DNA of 63,212 nucleotides from Dicyema japonicum. Lineage: Eukaryota; Dicyemida; Rhombozoa; Dicyemidae. The notes beneath the pieces are model-generated. The model ran no database searches. It was given only the letters and a program-made list of their open reading frames with translations, and was not told where the DNA came from. Made by a program: the position numbers and the translations under genes. Below are positions 1-12,600 of the stretch, in pieces (position 1 is the stretch's first letter; each line of letters begins with the position of its first letter). Location: positions 12,184-75,395 of the forward strand of contig RDEW01000105.1 in NCBI GenBank assembly GCA_011109175.1. Reading direction: 5' to 3'.

Positions 1-66
1 AAAAAATAAAAATAATTTTTAAAAATGTTGGCAAATTTCAGAATATCATTGAAAATAGAAAAAATC

Positions 67-578
67 TGGTTGAGGTGGTGACGTCCCTCTTGAAAAGTAT
101 GTCTGAAAAACACGAAAATTGCAACCTAAATGACTTCTCTCTTTTAACGTTCAATGTCAAAGGACTCTCTAGTGCATGAAAAAGAAAAGAACTTTATGAA
201 GACCTTTCAAAATACAAGATATTACTCGGATGTCTGCAAGAGACATAAATATCGAAGGAGTTTGAAATCTTATACAAGGGAACAGGAACTAAGCCAATAT
301 CATATTACTGATTCAAGATGGAGGCTCTTTGGACACATACTCCCCCACGATATGGGGACCCCTGCCAACATAGCAATGGAGGAGTATTTTGTCTTAGAAG
401 CTTCTAGTTTCCGCGGCCGGCCGAGGACAACACTGCCGGTTATTCTAGATGAAGATCTCAGGATATGCTACGGAACATGGCAACAGATCGAAAAGATGGG
501 GGACGTTAATAAGATTGTTAACTTTTCGTGTTGCACATGCTTTGTCCTGATTTTGGCATCGCGTACGTTCCTATAATA
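67..578 (+). mobile_element. Internally deleted APE-type LINE (family 1), 512 bp, with 15-bp target duplication
   Basis: The 5' end 'TGGTTGAGGTGGTGACGT' matches the 5' ends near 9688 and 50730. It is followed by the start of an APE domain (LLTFNVKGLSS, ~147-175, soon broken by a stop) and then jumps directly to the LINE C-terminus (SRWRLFGHILPHDMGTPAN and FRGRPRTTLPV, ~310-440). RT is absent. The perfect 15-bp duplication aaaatagaaaaaatc flanks it at 52-66 and 579-593. Copy C holds the uninterrupted site near 27060-27080. The element therefore moved as a short derivative, presumably using the machinery of a full-length relative such as the one at 9680-13001. Confidence 0.85.
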
Positions 579-1849
579 AAAATAGAAAAAATCGATAAAA
601 ATGACAAATTTCAGAATTAGCAAATTTAAGAGTGGCATATTTGAGAGAGTTTATTGTATAAAACTTTTTATTAACAAAAAGAAAAAAGAGTAAACAGTTA
701 TATAGCGGCTGCCGTAACTTCGGGCTATTTCCTAGTGAGGATGACAAAAGAGATTCGCACAAATAACCAGCGGAGCTCACGACGTCTCAAAAATCCCATC
801 ATCGCAGGAGCAAGGGTACCAGACGTCTCTAAGGCGAGTGGAACAAAAAAATCCTTTGCAGGACCGCATACTTTTCCCGGTTAATCTCTCGGCTTTCTTA
901 TCGGCTGAACAGGCTCCAGAGGTTCTCTGGAGTGGTTGCAAGAGGAAAAACGCTCCGTACAATTTGAAATATTTTTACATTGTTTTGAAATATGCTATAT
1001 TCTGTTAAAAATTAAAAATTTTTGAATTTATGTAAGGGTTGTCATGACTGCCCCACTGTATTTCACAAATTTTTTTTACTTGAAAATTTATTAGTTTCTC
1101 TATTATATGGATTTCTTAAATTGTGACTAAGAGAATTATAAAAACAAACTTTAATGGTATTCGAAGAAAGCACTTGATGGTCAATAATCCAGAGATTTCT
1201 TCTCGTGGGGTATATTGACGACTGTGACTGACATGTCCAACCTTTTTCCCTAATAGATCTATTATAGACTAGTAGTGCTACAAGCGAAAAAAGCAGATAG
1301 TAAATGGGAAACTAACAACTAAACTCCCGTAAAAAGTAAGAAAGTCATATACATCTTTTTCTAATGGACTTTTGACAGTAACAAGAAAAAATCATGAGTA
1401 AAATACAGGAAATGCTTGACGGAGATTTATGAGAAAATAAATTTTATGTTTTTTTTTTATTTTAAAAAATTTTAGATAACAGGGTGTTAACTAAATGATT
1501 CGATATAGATAATGTATTGACTACAAATTTGATTCATTTAATATTCTATATATTGCAATCTCCACATGAAGAAGTTGAAGGATGGCAGTTGATTTTTAAA
1601 CGATCTATAACACATGGTTTAGCAATTTGATTCAATTAATATTTTATATATTGCAATCTCCATGTGAAGAAGTTGAAGGATGGCAGTTGATTTTTAAACG
1701 ATCTATAACACATGGTTTAGCAGAAACAGGAATAAAGTTAAATTTACTTAATCAATTCAACCTCAGTTTAATTAGTCAGAAAAGTTTTGTTTGCGGATGA
1801 GTTACTACTCAGTAATTTCAAAAAATTCTAATGGACTTTTGGATAAATT
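579..1849. other. Non-coding part of repeat unit A
   Basis: No gene is recognised. The stretch matches 27065-28555 of copy C. It contains a GC-richer block (about 720-960) open in more than one frame but without a family I know, AT-rich spacer, and a direct ~103-bp duplication at 1521-1623/1624-1723. Confidence 0.6.
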
Positions 1850-2705
1850 AAAAAAGAGACAAGGATTCAGAATGCGCAAGTTACATGCGGAAATGCAAAC
1901 AGATAAATCTGTATACGTTGAATCCCTTCTTGAAGAATTTAAAAAATTCAATAGCAGATAAATTCTACCAAATCGATAATATGGATTAAACTGCTATAAG
2001 CTCAGTCCATCGAAAAGCATCTGCAGAAACCGATTTTAAGGTTACAAAAATTTCAAAGACCGTGTCTCAATTATGCTATGTTCAAACAAACCAGTGATAA
2101 TTTCAAGACCAAAAATGTCTCGATGTTTTCGAAATTATGACTATAGTTCACAAAAAGCTTGAGTGATTGGATTCATATTAATGGATTGGTTGATTAATTA
2201 CGATGTTCAGCTCAAGAATAAAAAAACGAAATTTAATACTGATTGACAACTGCCCGGCGCATTGTATCCAGCCAAATTTGGAATATATAAAAATATTGTT
2301 TCTTCCAAAAATAGCACGGGGTTGCTTTAATCCATGGATATTGGTATCATAAAATCTTGTAATTATACCAGACACAAGTTAATCTATTTGACGGAATTAT
2401 TGGAAAATCAAAATATTTCGGTCTATAATTCTTACAAGAATTTGAATTTAAGGGATACGGTCTTTTTTACAAAAATGGCATAGGAAGACGAATCCGAAGA
2501 GACGATCAGGAAATGTTTCAAAGTTAATAATAACTCCAATAACGAAATTCTTGAAATTGATATTAATGATACAAATATCAGAAGAACAGACATTTTCGAT
2601 CCTCGCAAAGTTGAAAATTTTTTAAATATTGAATACACGGAAAATGAAACATTTATTGAAAATCAAAATCCTTTAAAAAATTCAGAAAATAGTAAACAAG
2701 AATAA
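1850..2705 (+). pseudogene. pogo/Tigger-type transposase remnant (DDE_1), copy A
   Basis: With frame changes the + strand reads a CENPB-type HTH tail (LLDKLKKRQGFRMRKLHAE, ~1840-1890), a decayed version of the NMDET motif (~1975), the second catalytic block NLILIDNCPAHCIQPNLEYI (~2230-2290), a decayed QPMDIGII (~2330) and a C-terminal stretch (NLRDTVFFTKMA, ~2440-2480). This order is that of Tigger/pogo DDE transposases. Multiple stops and frameshifts mean it is dead. The same remnant is in copy C (28560-29520), and its 3' part is at 46740-47070. Confidence 0.8.
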
Positions 2706-3542
2706 GAAAATCACAAAACATAGAGACAAAATAGATATTGCAGTTAGATTAGCACCAATAGAAGGAATTCTGAACCAATGTTGAGAGTGAACATGAAGTT
2801 TCTCTAATTTCTTCAATAAGAAATTACTAAGCAAGTTTTATTGAAGTATGATAAAACAATTAGAAATTACATTTTAATTAAATAAAACATACAATTTTTT
2901 GTTCATTCAAGGCTATTATTTGCTGATTGTTATTCAAAATCTAAAGTTATTTTTTCAAATTGGCCATTTATCAAATTTGCCAAAAGATTCTATGAGAATG
3001 GCCAATTTGCAAAGGTCGAGCCAGTCAAACACACCACCAAAATTCCGATCAAAATGATTTGCATCTAAATTTTCTAGTATACTTTATACAATAATTACCT
3101 GAAACATCTGAATTATGATCCCATTATATCCACTGATGATAATAAAAAAACATCATCTAAACTCTCACTTTTTTTAATTAAAATATAATAAACTTTTATA
3201 CTCATTATGATCACTACAGAAACTTTTGACATTTTTATAAACAGTGTTTCATTTGTAGATGAATGAAACATTGTGTTTTTCTAGTATTAAATGATTCGTA
3301 TACTTATAAAAAGCTGTAGTTTAATAAATAAAAATGCTTCGTTAAATATAATTCTTTTAGTTTTTGGTTGATTTCCAACCAATACTTTTGAAAAACTGTT
3401 TGATTGAGAGGTGACATGTAACATGTATGGGACACGACATATTATTCATATTTAGATGCCTTAAATGCCATTACTTAGACTTTTAATTGACACAAATAAC
3501 ATTTTTTAGCAGTTGCCCAGAAAAATTATCATATACATAATA

Positions 3543-4562
3543 TGTTGCGAGCGCAGAGAGTGATCCATCACTGTCAATCATCGTCAAAAATAAAAATAAT
3601 CTATTACATCAAATTAAATGCAAGGTTAACGAGCACTAGCACTATTTTCGACTTTGACAAAATTATTAGACAATTTCTCGACAATATTTACTGGATCCCC
3701 AAACGGATGTTCAATTTTTTTAATCGAAGAGAAGGATTCGTCCCATAATTTTTTTGAATACGAAGATTTAAGTAATTAAAAATAGAATACAATATCTCCA
3801 ACATCTAACTCATATTTTGATCTATGCACTCTTATCTTCTTATTCATTCTTCTATAATATGAAGACTGCAAATTCGCCCTTTTAAAGTTAAACTGTTACT
3901 CATCATCTTTACTAATAAGTAACAATAAAAAACCTTTATTATAAATGTCTGGATTTTCTACAACTTCCAATTCTTCCATATTAAAACTTTTTGGATTTTC
4001 CTGACATCTGATTCTACAACTGTGTGGAATCCAGGAATACCAAGATACTCTTTTATCCAATTCCTCCAATTAAAACTTTCAGGATTATCGTGAACATGAT
4101 TCCACAACAGTGTTGAATATAGGAATAACACGATACTCTTTGGAATCGGTCAGAGATAACTCGCCTAGAAATAACATGTAATAAATATTAAGCGAATTCC
4201 GGAACATGGGAACATATGACGATAATATTAAATTCCTGCTTATTCCTCCTAAAACTTTTATTAAAATTAAATAAAAACTTTTCTATACTTCCGAGTTGCT
4301 GATACATTCAGGTCTTGTCCCTCCAGCATGCATTTTATAATGTTGTACTCTTCAGTAGTTTTTATGGTAACAAATCTTTTATAAAATACTTATACTCATA
4401 ATAATTATTATTACCTAAGAGTAATCACTATTAGTAAAAAGAATGATTGTGCATAAAAATGCACAAATTATTCCGAAACTTAAGTATTGATTAATTTGCA
4501 ATAAACATGATAGCTGTTGACACCTGTAAAATTACCTGTTATTACTCTCAGCGCTCGCGACA
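3543..4562 (-). mobile_element. Ginger-like DNA transposon, internally deleted, copy A
   Basis: Element of 1,020 bp with termini TGTTGCGAGCGC and, reverse-complemented, TGTCGCGAGCGC. It is flanked by TAATA (3538-3542 and 4563-4567). Copies B and F of the host repeat have the undisturbed site (atacaaaatattatgcgg). On the minus strand it keeps the N-terminus of an integrase-like protein (KTTEEYNIIKCMLEGQDLN, ~4300-4370) and, after an internal deletion, a C-terminal part (ELSLTDSKEYRVIPIFNTVV, ~4090-4165). The integrase core is missing, so it is non-autonomous. TGT ends, a 4-5 bp duplication and a Gypsy-type integrase are hallmarks of Ginger elements. The family call is an inference from these. 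Confidence 0.7.
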
Positions 4563-4890
4563 TAATATTATGCGGAAATAAACTAAATATTGTTATTATT
4601 AGTAAAATTATTAAATAATTAGTAAGAAAAGTATCTAACTATGATCCTAAATTATATATAACTAATAGTACCAAGTAAAGAAGATAAGCCATTGATTAGT
4701 AGAAGCGTAATAAAAAATAGATAGTAAATCCAGAAATTAATTTCATTCGATCCATTAGAGGTGGTCTTTTCATCATTGGGAGCACTATTATAAACATTGA
4801 CAAAAATTAACAAAATCATTACCTTTTTCAAGGCACCACCATGTGTTTTCTAATCTATGCCCAGTGTCGATTGTTAATTTTGATACATGT

Positions 4891-5528
4891 CTAAAAATTA
4901 TTAAAATTATACGCGTTGTCATGAAAAGTAGGATTCATTAAACAATTTTTATTACAATTACTCTGAGTTAAGCCGACGTGATTAAACCCAAGCACGTGGA
5001 ATAACTCATGAGACATAACCTCTGAAGTCTTTTCATCGGTGAATTTTTTCATAACAATTCCTACTGCGGAATTTGAGCAAACAGTTCTTACGTATGAGAA
5101 ACATCCACCAGAACTACCAGTTCTAAACAATTAGTTTTAATAATTACTCAAAAAATAAAACTCCGTCAACTCCATTAAAATAATTATATTTCCGTGCGTA
5201 TAAAATTGCCTTGAGAGTATTATCCGGTGTAACTTCATTGGTGTAATAAATTTTTTTAAATTTTATCATTACTTTGATAGTGCCAAAATACTAAAATATA
5301 AGTAATTTTATACTTTTTGAGATAATATGAACAATTTATTTATGTAATCTTCTATATTGGCCTGATTAAAGTCAAATTCTTTTTTCTATATAAAAATTAA
5401 GTGAAACAAAGTTGTAGTCAATAACAATGCCGATATCAAATTTTCTACTTAAGAATCTGTTATCTAAATTTGTTTCAATAGAATTTACCGACAAAAACAC
5501 AAAAAAATGGAAAAAACAGAAAATTCAT
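4891..5528 (-). CDS. M12B (reprolysin/ADAM-type) metalloprotease, copy A, 5 exons, intact
   Basis: Inverted near-identical twin of the gene at 36592-37229. Five exons are joined by GT-AG introns of 22-25 nt and give a ~180-residue protein. It starts MNFLFFPFF, then has a core beginning FDIGIVIDYNF, a YFGTIKV strand and the zinc site HELFHVLGFNH, followed by the Met-turn region CLMNP. Metal ligands (three His) and catalytic Glu are present. The length fits an M12B catalytic domain without the disintegrin or Cys-rich domains usual in ADAMs. Whether MNFLFFPFFCVFV is a signal peptide or the reading frame begins further upstream is unclear, because an open stretch continues 5'. No stop or frameshift is seen. 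Confidence 0.75.
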
Positions 5529-6449
5529 ATTATCAAAATTGCAAAAAAGTCGTTTACAAATTCGCTTATAAGCTTAATTTTCATCAATTATTTTTCATGC
5601 GTATAATATGACTTTGGAAAATTTGGTTTCATTAAAATTTTTGATTAATTCTAAAGTTTTAATTGTTTTGCAGATGCTTAATATCAGGATACTATTTAAG
5701 AGTTTTTGAAATTTATTATATATAAAAACAGTGTTTATCAAAGTAAATCTTACATTATTAATAGAGAATTATCCAGATTAATTAGTTTTTTCATGTCTTT
5801 GATTCCTTCCATATTTTTTACTACTCATTCTATTATCTTCTTTTCTATGGACATACAAGAGTATTCGCATGATGTGAGTCAAAAAACACATTCTAAAGGT
5901 TCTTTGTGCACAGTTGTTTATATATATCTGTGAACATATCTATCTACTTTCACCTGCCTTATTTATATCTGTGCATATATCTATCTACTTTCACTCTCTG
6001 TTAATATAGTAGCCATTAACTCTTGTATGTGAATATAGTAGCCTTAACAAGGAATAACTTAGAATTTACATAAATGAATTATCCCCAACATCTACGTTCT
6101 GTTATTTCTTTATATAGAGGGTCTATTAATGATTCTGTTTGCAGCTTCAGTTGTTCTATACAGGCAGTGGAATTTGTGAAACACATTTTCAAAAAGTCTA
6201 TTGTTTATTCAAACAGCAAAGTTATTTTACCAAAAAATTAAAATGAAAATCATTCAACAATTACAAGTCACCCTTATTTAATTGACTTCCTCAAAAATTA
6301 ATTTTCACAGTCCGCACGGGATACTCCATCGATTTTTTACATTTTTATAACATTTATCCTTACTTTAATTATTTTAAGTAAATAAATATAAAATTTTTTC
6401 AAATTTATTTGATGCATGGCATTAATTATTAATTCTAAAATATGAGATT

Positions 6450-8130
6450 ATGATTAATAATAGCACTTTCAAAGAACCAAAAAAGTAATTTATTTAAAGG
6501 TCCCATCTGCCGTATTTTCTTTAGGTTATTCTTTCTTCCACAATTTTCTTAACTAACTTCCTCCATGCTCCACGGTTACTGGCAATGATTCTAGGCGTAT
6601 TTAAATCATCTCCTGTTTTCAGCTATCGTCTTACATTGGTCAGGTCCTTGTGTAGAACCTCTGGCAAAGTTTTGCGAAATCTTCCACTGAACGAGGTATT
6701 CACTTCTGGGCAGAAGTAGTATTCTATTGCTATTTTCTAGTTTGTCCATTACCGCTTGTGTGACTCCCTAGGTTTCAGCGTTGTACATGAGGACCGGTTT
6801 CACTAAGGCATTGTATGATCTTACACGTAATTGTGTGCTAATTTGTTTACGATAATTCCGAACTACTCCCATTTTTCTAAAGGCCGGCCAATAATTTTCT
6901 GTTAGTGATATCCTCAGCGTCTCTGAGCAACGACCCCAATTTTTTACACTATCTCTATTTTTCTTCATTTCGAGTTAATTCACGGCGTATGGTTGTTGTC
7001 TCCGTCTTTTCCGTATTGATTTTGATGAACCATTTTTCTAGCACATCTGGCATTCTTCTCTGTATTTAGTTTAATGTTTTCTCGTCGCTGAATATATAGT
7101 CGATATTATCTGCATAAATCACTCCAGTTTGAGGTTAGTCGCGAATTCGAATGGGCCGCGCACTTTATTGCATCGATGGTGTCTTGCCACAGCTCTTTAT
7201 TCCACTGTCTGATCTTTTTTCTCAATGTATTTTGATTGCTTTCCCGAGTCGGTTTCACCATGAAGAGTTGTTCCACTGCGTACCTCCCCTCAGATATCCT
7301 CATGCCATCGCTTTAAATACCCCAAAATATCGTTTAAAAAGGCAACGTGCCACAACCAATTTGTGATCACTATCTACTAGTGTCCCCCTGTATCTCCGAA
7401 AGTCTGTTAGTAGTACCTTGTAGGCTTGTTAGCAGATAATGTGTTCTATTTGGTTATATATATGCTTGATAGTCCCAGATTTGTCCTTTCGGTAGCAACT
7501 CCATGTCTATTTCTTGCTGAGTGCCTGAAAGCAGATTGCATAGAAATAGTTCGAGTGTATTGCAAAATTTGATAAGCGATTCTCCTGACTTCTTCCAGAT
7601 CCCTCTTCCATGCTTCCCATGAATTCTTTTTGACTACTCCCACGTCCTGGCTTTGAGTTCCAAACTCCGGCAATGTATATCATGAATGATGTTTCCTAAA
7701 ATGCATATATCTTGCTCCATTGATTGATACTTTTACTGAATTTGGTGCATATACATTAATAATGGAGATTATGGAATTGATCTTTTCATTGTACTTTAAT
7801 TGTAAAACACATATTTTATCACTCACCCTCCACGTCTTATGGATTCGATTGTTAAATTTTACTGTATTGCAGTTCCTATCCGTAGTTTTTATAATTCGAA
7901 GGGTGCAGAATCAAACGGAAATCGTTGTTGATTTCAACTAGTCCGCCTTTTACTTTCGTTTCTTGTAGACACGCCACGGTTACATTGTACGATTCAAAAT
8001 CCACGAATAAATTTCTTCTTTTAGTATCTGACTTTAATCCTCTTACATTGAACGAGCTGTTAGTGAATGATCCCAAAGAAAAGTATGTAAAAAACATGTG
8101 TGTAATAGGACCACGTCAACAGCTCAACCA
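6450..8130 (-). pseudogene. APE-type LINE (family 1), internally deleted and decayed
   Basis: Minus strand, 5' to 3': APE start FNVRGLKSDTKRRNL with QETKV (~8070-7960), INVYAP motif (~7740), a basic region before RT (~7670-7110) and the C-terminal RT/linker part (LRVRSYNALVKPVLMYNA, ~6840-6780). The RT palm is missing and stops are frequent. The 3' end near 6450 lies at the edge of repeat copy A, at a junction like that of the LINE 3' end and repeat copy E near 41570, so this insertion predates the duplication of the unit. Confidence 0.7.
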
Positions 8131-8699
8131 ATGGATTAGAACAACCAGAAACAATTGAAGACAATTAATGTAGGAAATATAGTTATGATTTTAAAAAAAC
8201 AAGGGAAAATTAACTTTTAATATTATGTCTTGAGCCACAGACGTTACCTTTGACAGCTGAAATCAATGTCAATCATTGTCCAAAAAATAAGATCATTAAT
8301 TATTTCAAAGCTAACATTAACTAATTATTGATAATTATCTTTTTAAGGGGTTTAGAATGACATTCTTCACAATTCCCTCAAATTCTTTAACATTGACAAA
8401 TTGTGGTACATTTTTGCAACAATAGTGACAGCATCTCCGTAGGGAAGCTCAAACCTTTGCAGGCGAAGTGACGGACTAGTTCCATACTCCTTCTGAATAC
8501 GAACCTTTTAAGTAATTATAAATTGAATACAATATCTCCAATGTTAAAATCATATTTCGACAGATACTCTCCCATCTTTTTATTCATCCTTTTTATATTA
8601 GGAGGAATTCAAGTCTACCCAAGGAAAATCAAATTTAATCACCTTTTGTATAATTATAGGCAAAAAACTTTTACTATATGATTCAAAGGCGTCTTCACC

Positions 8700-9455
8700 G
8701 TCTGGCTCTGTTAATTCAGCAATATTATCAACACTTTCCTGGTTATCTTCACCGTCTCAGTTACTGTATTTTTAACAATGGTGTTGTAGCCCGGAATCCC
8801 TCGATATCTCTGAAACGGACTAACACCTATAAATAAATAAAAGCACAAATTTACCTGTGGATGAGTGAGGTGTTTGATTGTATAAAAACACATCCTTTCG
8901 AATGTGATTTATCCACTCTTTCTTGTCATCCGAAGCCATATTTTGAATAGACGCCCATAACTGACACCAACCAAGAAAAATGATCATTTTGATTCTCAAA
9001 TCTATAATAAACTTTAAACCTCTTAAGATCAAACAGATCAATTTGAAATCTCTCATTAGGCAAATCAGCAACAAAATGACTTAAATCGTCATATTGTTTG
9101 AGAGGAACTGCAAACTTGCAAACATTGCAGTCTTTTACAACTTGACGAATAACAGTTATTTTGTTAGCGCAAAATCTCCTACGACAAAGCGCATCCAGAG
9201 CGTTATGTCCACAGTGATTTGTCTGGTGAATCTCCTGAGCAATAGTCCTCAATTCTTCTTTACTAGTTAAGGATATCACAAATTTGTGAAGTCCGTCAAC
9301 AACTTTCAAATATAGCTTTTCATCAATAACAATAAAATTTTCAGCTTTCTTTTTTATTCGTACCTCATTTGCTTCGCAATATTCACATCTTCATCATTAA
9401 GGATGGTTTTTAGGAGTTGGTACTCTACATTATCTTTGATAACAGTCTTGGTACT
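8700..9455 (-). pseudogene. Gypsy/Ginger-type integrase (transposase) with H2C2 zinc finger and DDE core
   Basis: Minus strand: N-terminus KTVIKDNVEYQLLKTILNDE (~9450-9390), then after a one-base frame shift near 9352 RIKKKAENFIVIDEKLYLKV, the zinc-binding HHCC part (H-NHCGH...CNVCK, ~9215-9115), the first catalytic block ERFQIDLFDLKRF (~9050-9010), FSWLVSVMGVYSKYGF (~8975-8930), KEWINHIRKDVFLYNQTPHS (~8925-8860) and a C-terminal part SPFQRYRGIPGYNTI (~8815-8770). The N- and C-terminal pieces resemble the truncated elements in repeat copies A, C and D, which ties these elements together. Frameshifts and stops near 9352 and 8930-8890, some possibly short introns, leave function doubtful. Confidence 0.75.
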
Positions 9456-9679
9456 AGGCTTCAGGTCAAAGAGACGAAAATTTCTAGCGTGGATTATTAT
9501 TTTATATTAAATAAATAGTTAGCAAGACTAAAATTCGAGTAATTTTTTGATAAAATAATTTAATAATAATTATTAATATTATCGTATAATTAATCTTTAT
9601 ATTGGAATATAATAATTTATAAAAATATAAAAAATTATAATATTGATTAAATTTTTATTAAAATGACAGTTATGACAGT

Positions 9680-12600
9680 TGTTTTTTTGGTTAGGTAGTG
9701 ACGTGCTTCGTTTCTTCTCTGTACAACGGATAAGAAAAATGTTTAGAAAGCAGAAGATACAAAAGAATATGCTTGCCCTAAAATTTCTTACATTCAATGC
9801 TAGAGGATTATCTAAGCCCCAGTCAAGAAATACTCTCTGTGATGATTCAGAAAGATGCGACGTTTCTATTTACTGTATACAAGAGACGAAAATTACGTAC
9901 TATCTGGATGAAAACCACGGAAGATATCGTCTAATATGTCNATGCTAGAGGATTATCTAAGCCCCAGTCAAGAAATACTCTCTGTGATGACCTAGAAAGA
10001 TGCAACGTTTCTATTGGCTTTATACAAGAGACGAAATTTACGTACTATCTCGATGAATACCACGGAAGATATCGTCTAATATGTCTACCCAGTGACTCAA
10101 AACACTATGGTCTTGGATTCGCCATTCACAGAAAACTATCATCTGACAGCAGTCGCATTTGGTGGGTGAATGACAGGATCTGCGTAATACAGATCCACCT
10201 GAACAATCAATGTTCCCCTAAAAATACACTAACGATTATAAATGTATATGCACCACACTGTGGAAGAGTGGCAAAAAACCCGACCGAACTGGATGAATTC
10301 TACTCAGCATTATCAAAGACGTATAATGAATATGAGTCGTCCTCACTTATATTTATTGGGGCGATATGAATGCGAAAATCGGAACAAAAAAGAACTCAGA
10401 AGATACCTTCATGGGAAGACACGGACGTGGGAAAAGAAACTTGCCTGGGACCATACTTGGCCATTTCTGCACGGCAAACAAACTGTTCTTGTGCAACACC
10501 GCATTCTCTCATCGTGCATGCCACATAACCATCTGGATGGGCGAACGAAGAAACCCAAAAGGATAACTATTCTCTATATACAACCAAATTGATTATATTA
10601 TATGCCGGATCAATGACAAACGCTCTCTTTAATAAACGCACGCTCATACGAAGGTTCAACAACTGTCAGCGATCACAGAATGGTTATTGTCACCTTCAGC
10701 CTGGCGAAACATGGTATCAAACATAAGAAACATAATAACATTACAAACAATAATAATGAGAATACAAGAAATGGATACGCAACGGGAAAACTGATCTCTC
10801 ATCCAGACACAGTCAAAAATTACCAAAAACACATCTGCTCTCATCTGAAGGACCAAACAGTAGGAATTTCGTGGGATCACACAAAGTATATAATAAACGA
10901 AGCATCAAGCCAGTACCTCGGCACGCGGGAGATGGCCAGTAAGGGTCGGACGACACATACAGAACTAGTAAAGGAGTTAGCAAAGGAGTTAAAAGAAATC
11001 CATACAAAAAAACTAATCGAAAAAGACTATAACAAGAGAAAAGTCCTTCAGGGGCAGAGGGACCAAATCCGTAGAAAAATCAGGAGACTGAACAAGACAC
11101 TCCACCAAGAAGAACTTCTTTGCAAAATCAATGAAGTATCCAAACTAAAGGATAATTCACAAATGTATATGGCCGCTCGTTTACTACGCCACACAAACCG
11201 GAAGCAACAAATAATCATCAAAAACAGCATTACTGAATACTGAAGAGCAAGCAATCCCCCCATTCAAAGGAAAGCCTAGACCCTTAAAAGAACCAATTTC
11301 AATTTTGGAAGTAAAAACAGCATGTCAAAAACTAAAAAATAACAAAAACCCTGGACCAGATACGATAAACCCAGAATTACTGAAATACGGGCCTGACTCC
11401 CTTTTTGAAAAATCGCTACACTACTAAATGAAATGTTTTCAACTAACTCAACCTTGCCCCTGGGAACGGGATTACTAATACCTATNTGAAATACGGGCCT
11501 GACCCCCTTTTTGAAAAATCGCTACATTACTAAATGAAATGTTTTCAACTAACTCAACTTTGCCCCTGGGAATGGGATTACTAATACCTATACAAAAACC
11601 CAATAAACACTAAGGACCGGTTGAAAACTTACGACCTATTATATTATCAAATTCTTTACGGAAAGTCTTAGCTAACATTGTACTGGAACAAATAAAAGGA
11701 CCCGCCTATGAATTCCTACTCGAAATCAAAGTGGGTTCAGAAAAGGAAGATCAACAGCTGATGCAGTCTGGAGTCACAGATGGACTTGTGAAACACATCA
11801 AAGATATTGCAATGCCACCCACATTCTGGGAATAGATCTAACAAAAGCCTTTGACCTGGTTAACAGGAAAAAATTGATTACAGTGCTGGAAGGGCTTATT
11901 GACGAATCGAGTCTAGGAATGATTCAAATCCTTCTATCTAATACAGAACTCCTTGTGAAAGTTGGAAAAACCTACTCAAGAAAATTTGAAACAAACACAG
12001 GCACTCCTCAAGGAGACTCCCTCTCTCCCCTACTATTCACAATATACTTGGAGGCCGCTATGAGGGAACTGAGACCATTATATCAAGGAANCACAGGCAC
12101 TCCTCAAGGAGACTCCCTCTCTCCCCTACTATTCACAATATACCTAGAGGCCGCTATGAGGGAACTGAGACCATTATATCAAGGAAAAATAGAAGAAGTG
12201 ATTTAAGCTGATGATGTCGACCTAACTTCTGAAGACAGAGAACTCCTGGAGCATGTACTAGAAAAAGCACCAGATATACTTGAGAAATGGTTTCTCACCG
12301 TGAACAGGGAAAAAACAGAACGGACAGAGATAAGACGAATGAACAACTCACTCAAAGAAAAATGGAGACACATAAAGAATCTTGGTTCTCTACTAGGAGA
12401 TAGCCAAGACATCATACGGAGAAAAACATTGGCAAATGCGGCATTACAAAGGCTTAAAAATCTTTGGCTAAAACGGAAAGGATATAAAATAAAACAAAGG
12501 ATTATGTTATACGACACTTTCATCAAACCAATTCTACTATAAAACTCTGGGAGCTGGGCCACCTCTAAAGAGTAATTGGAGAGGCTAGACTCATTTCACA

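Larger units (their letters stand above)
1..6440 (-). repeat. Composite repeat unit, copy A (pogo remnant, Ginger-like insertion, M12B gene)
   Basis: Bases 1-66 plus 579-6440 match 27020-32512 (copy C) collinearly. The part from about 3340 to 6260 also matches 35870-38778 (copy D) in inverted orientation, almost base for base. In order it holds a decayed pogo/Tigger transposase (1850-2705, +), a Ginger-like element (3543-4562) and an M12B protease gene (4891-5528, -). The 5930-6060 stretch has short imperfect repeats around 'atatctatctactttcac'. A ~103-bp tandem duplication lies at 1521-1723. The strand given is that of the protease gene. Whether the unit is itself mobile or a segmental duplication cannot be told, because no clean unit ends are visible. 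Confidence 0.8.

Noticed and set aside
2178-2638. Minus-strand open frames across the pogo remnant
   Set aside because: Shadows of the transposase on the other strand, where catalytic motifs are recognisable.
3542-3748. Open frame starting at the Ginger-like terminus (MLRAQRVIHHCQ...)
   Set aside because: Begins inside the terminal inverted repeat and has no similarity to the integrase remnants. Chance frame.
5706-5933. 75-codon open frame (MKFIIYKNSVYQSKSY...), also at 36187-36414 in copy D
   Set aside because: It lies antisense to the region just upstream of the M12B gene and is repeated only because the unit is. No motif, biased composition.
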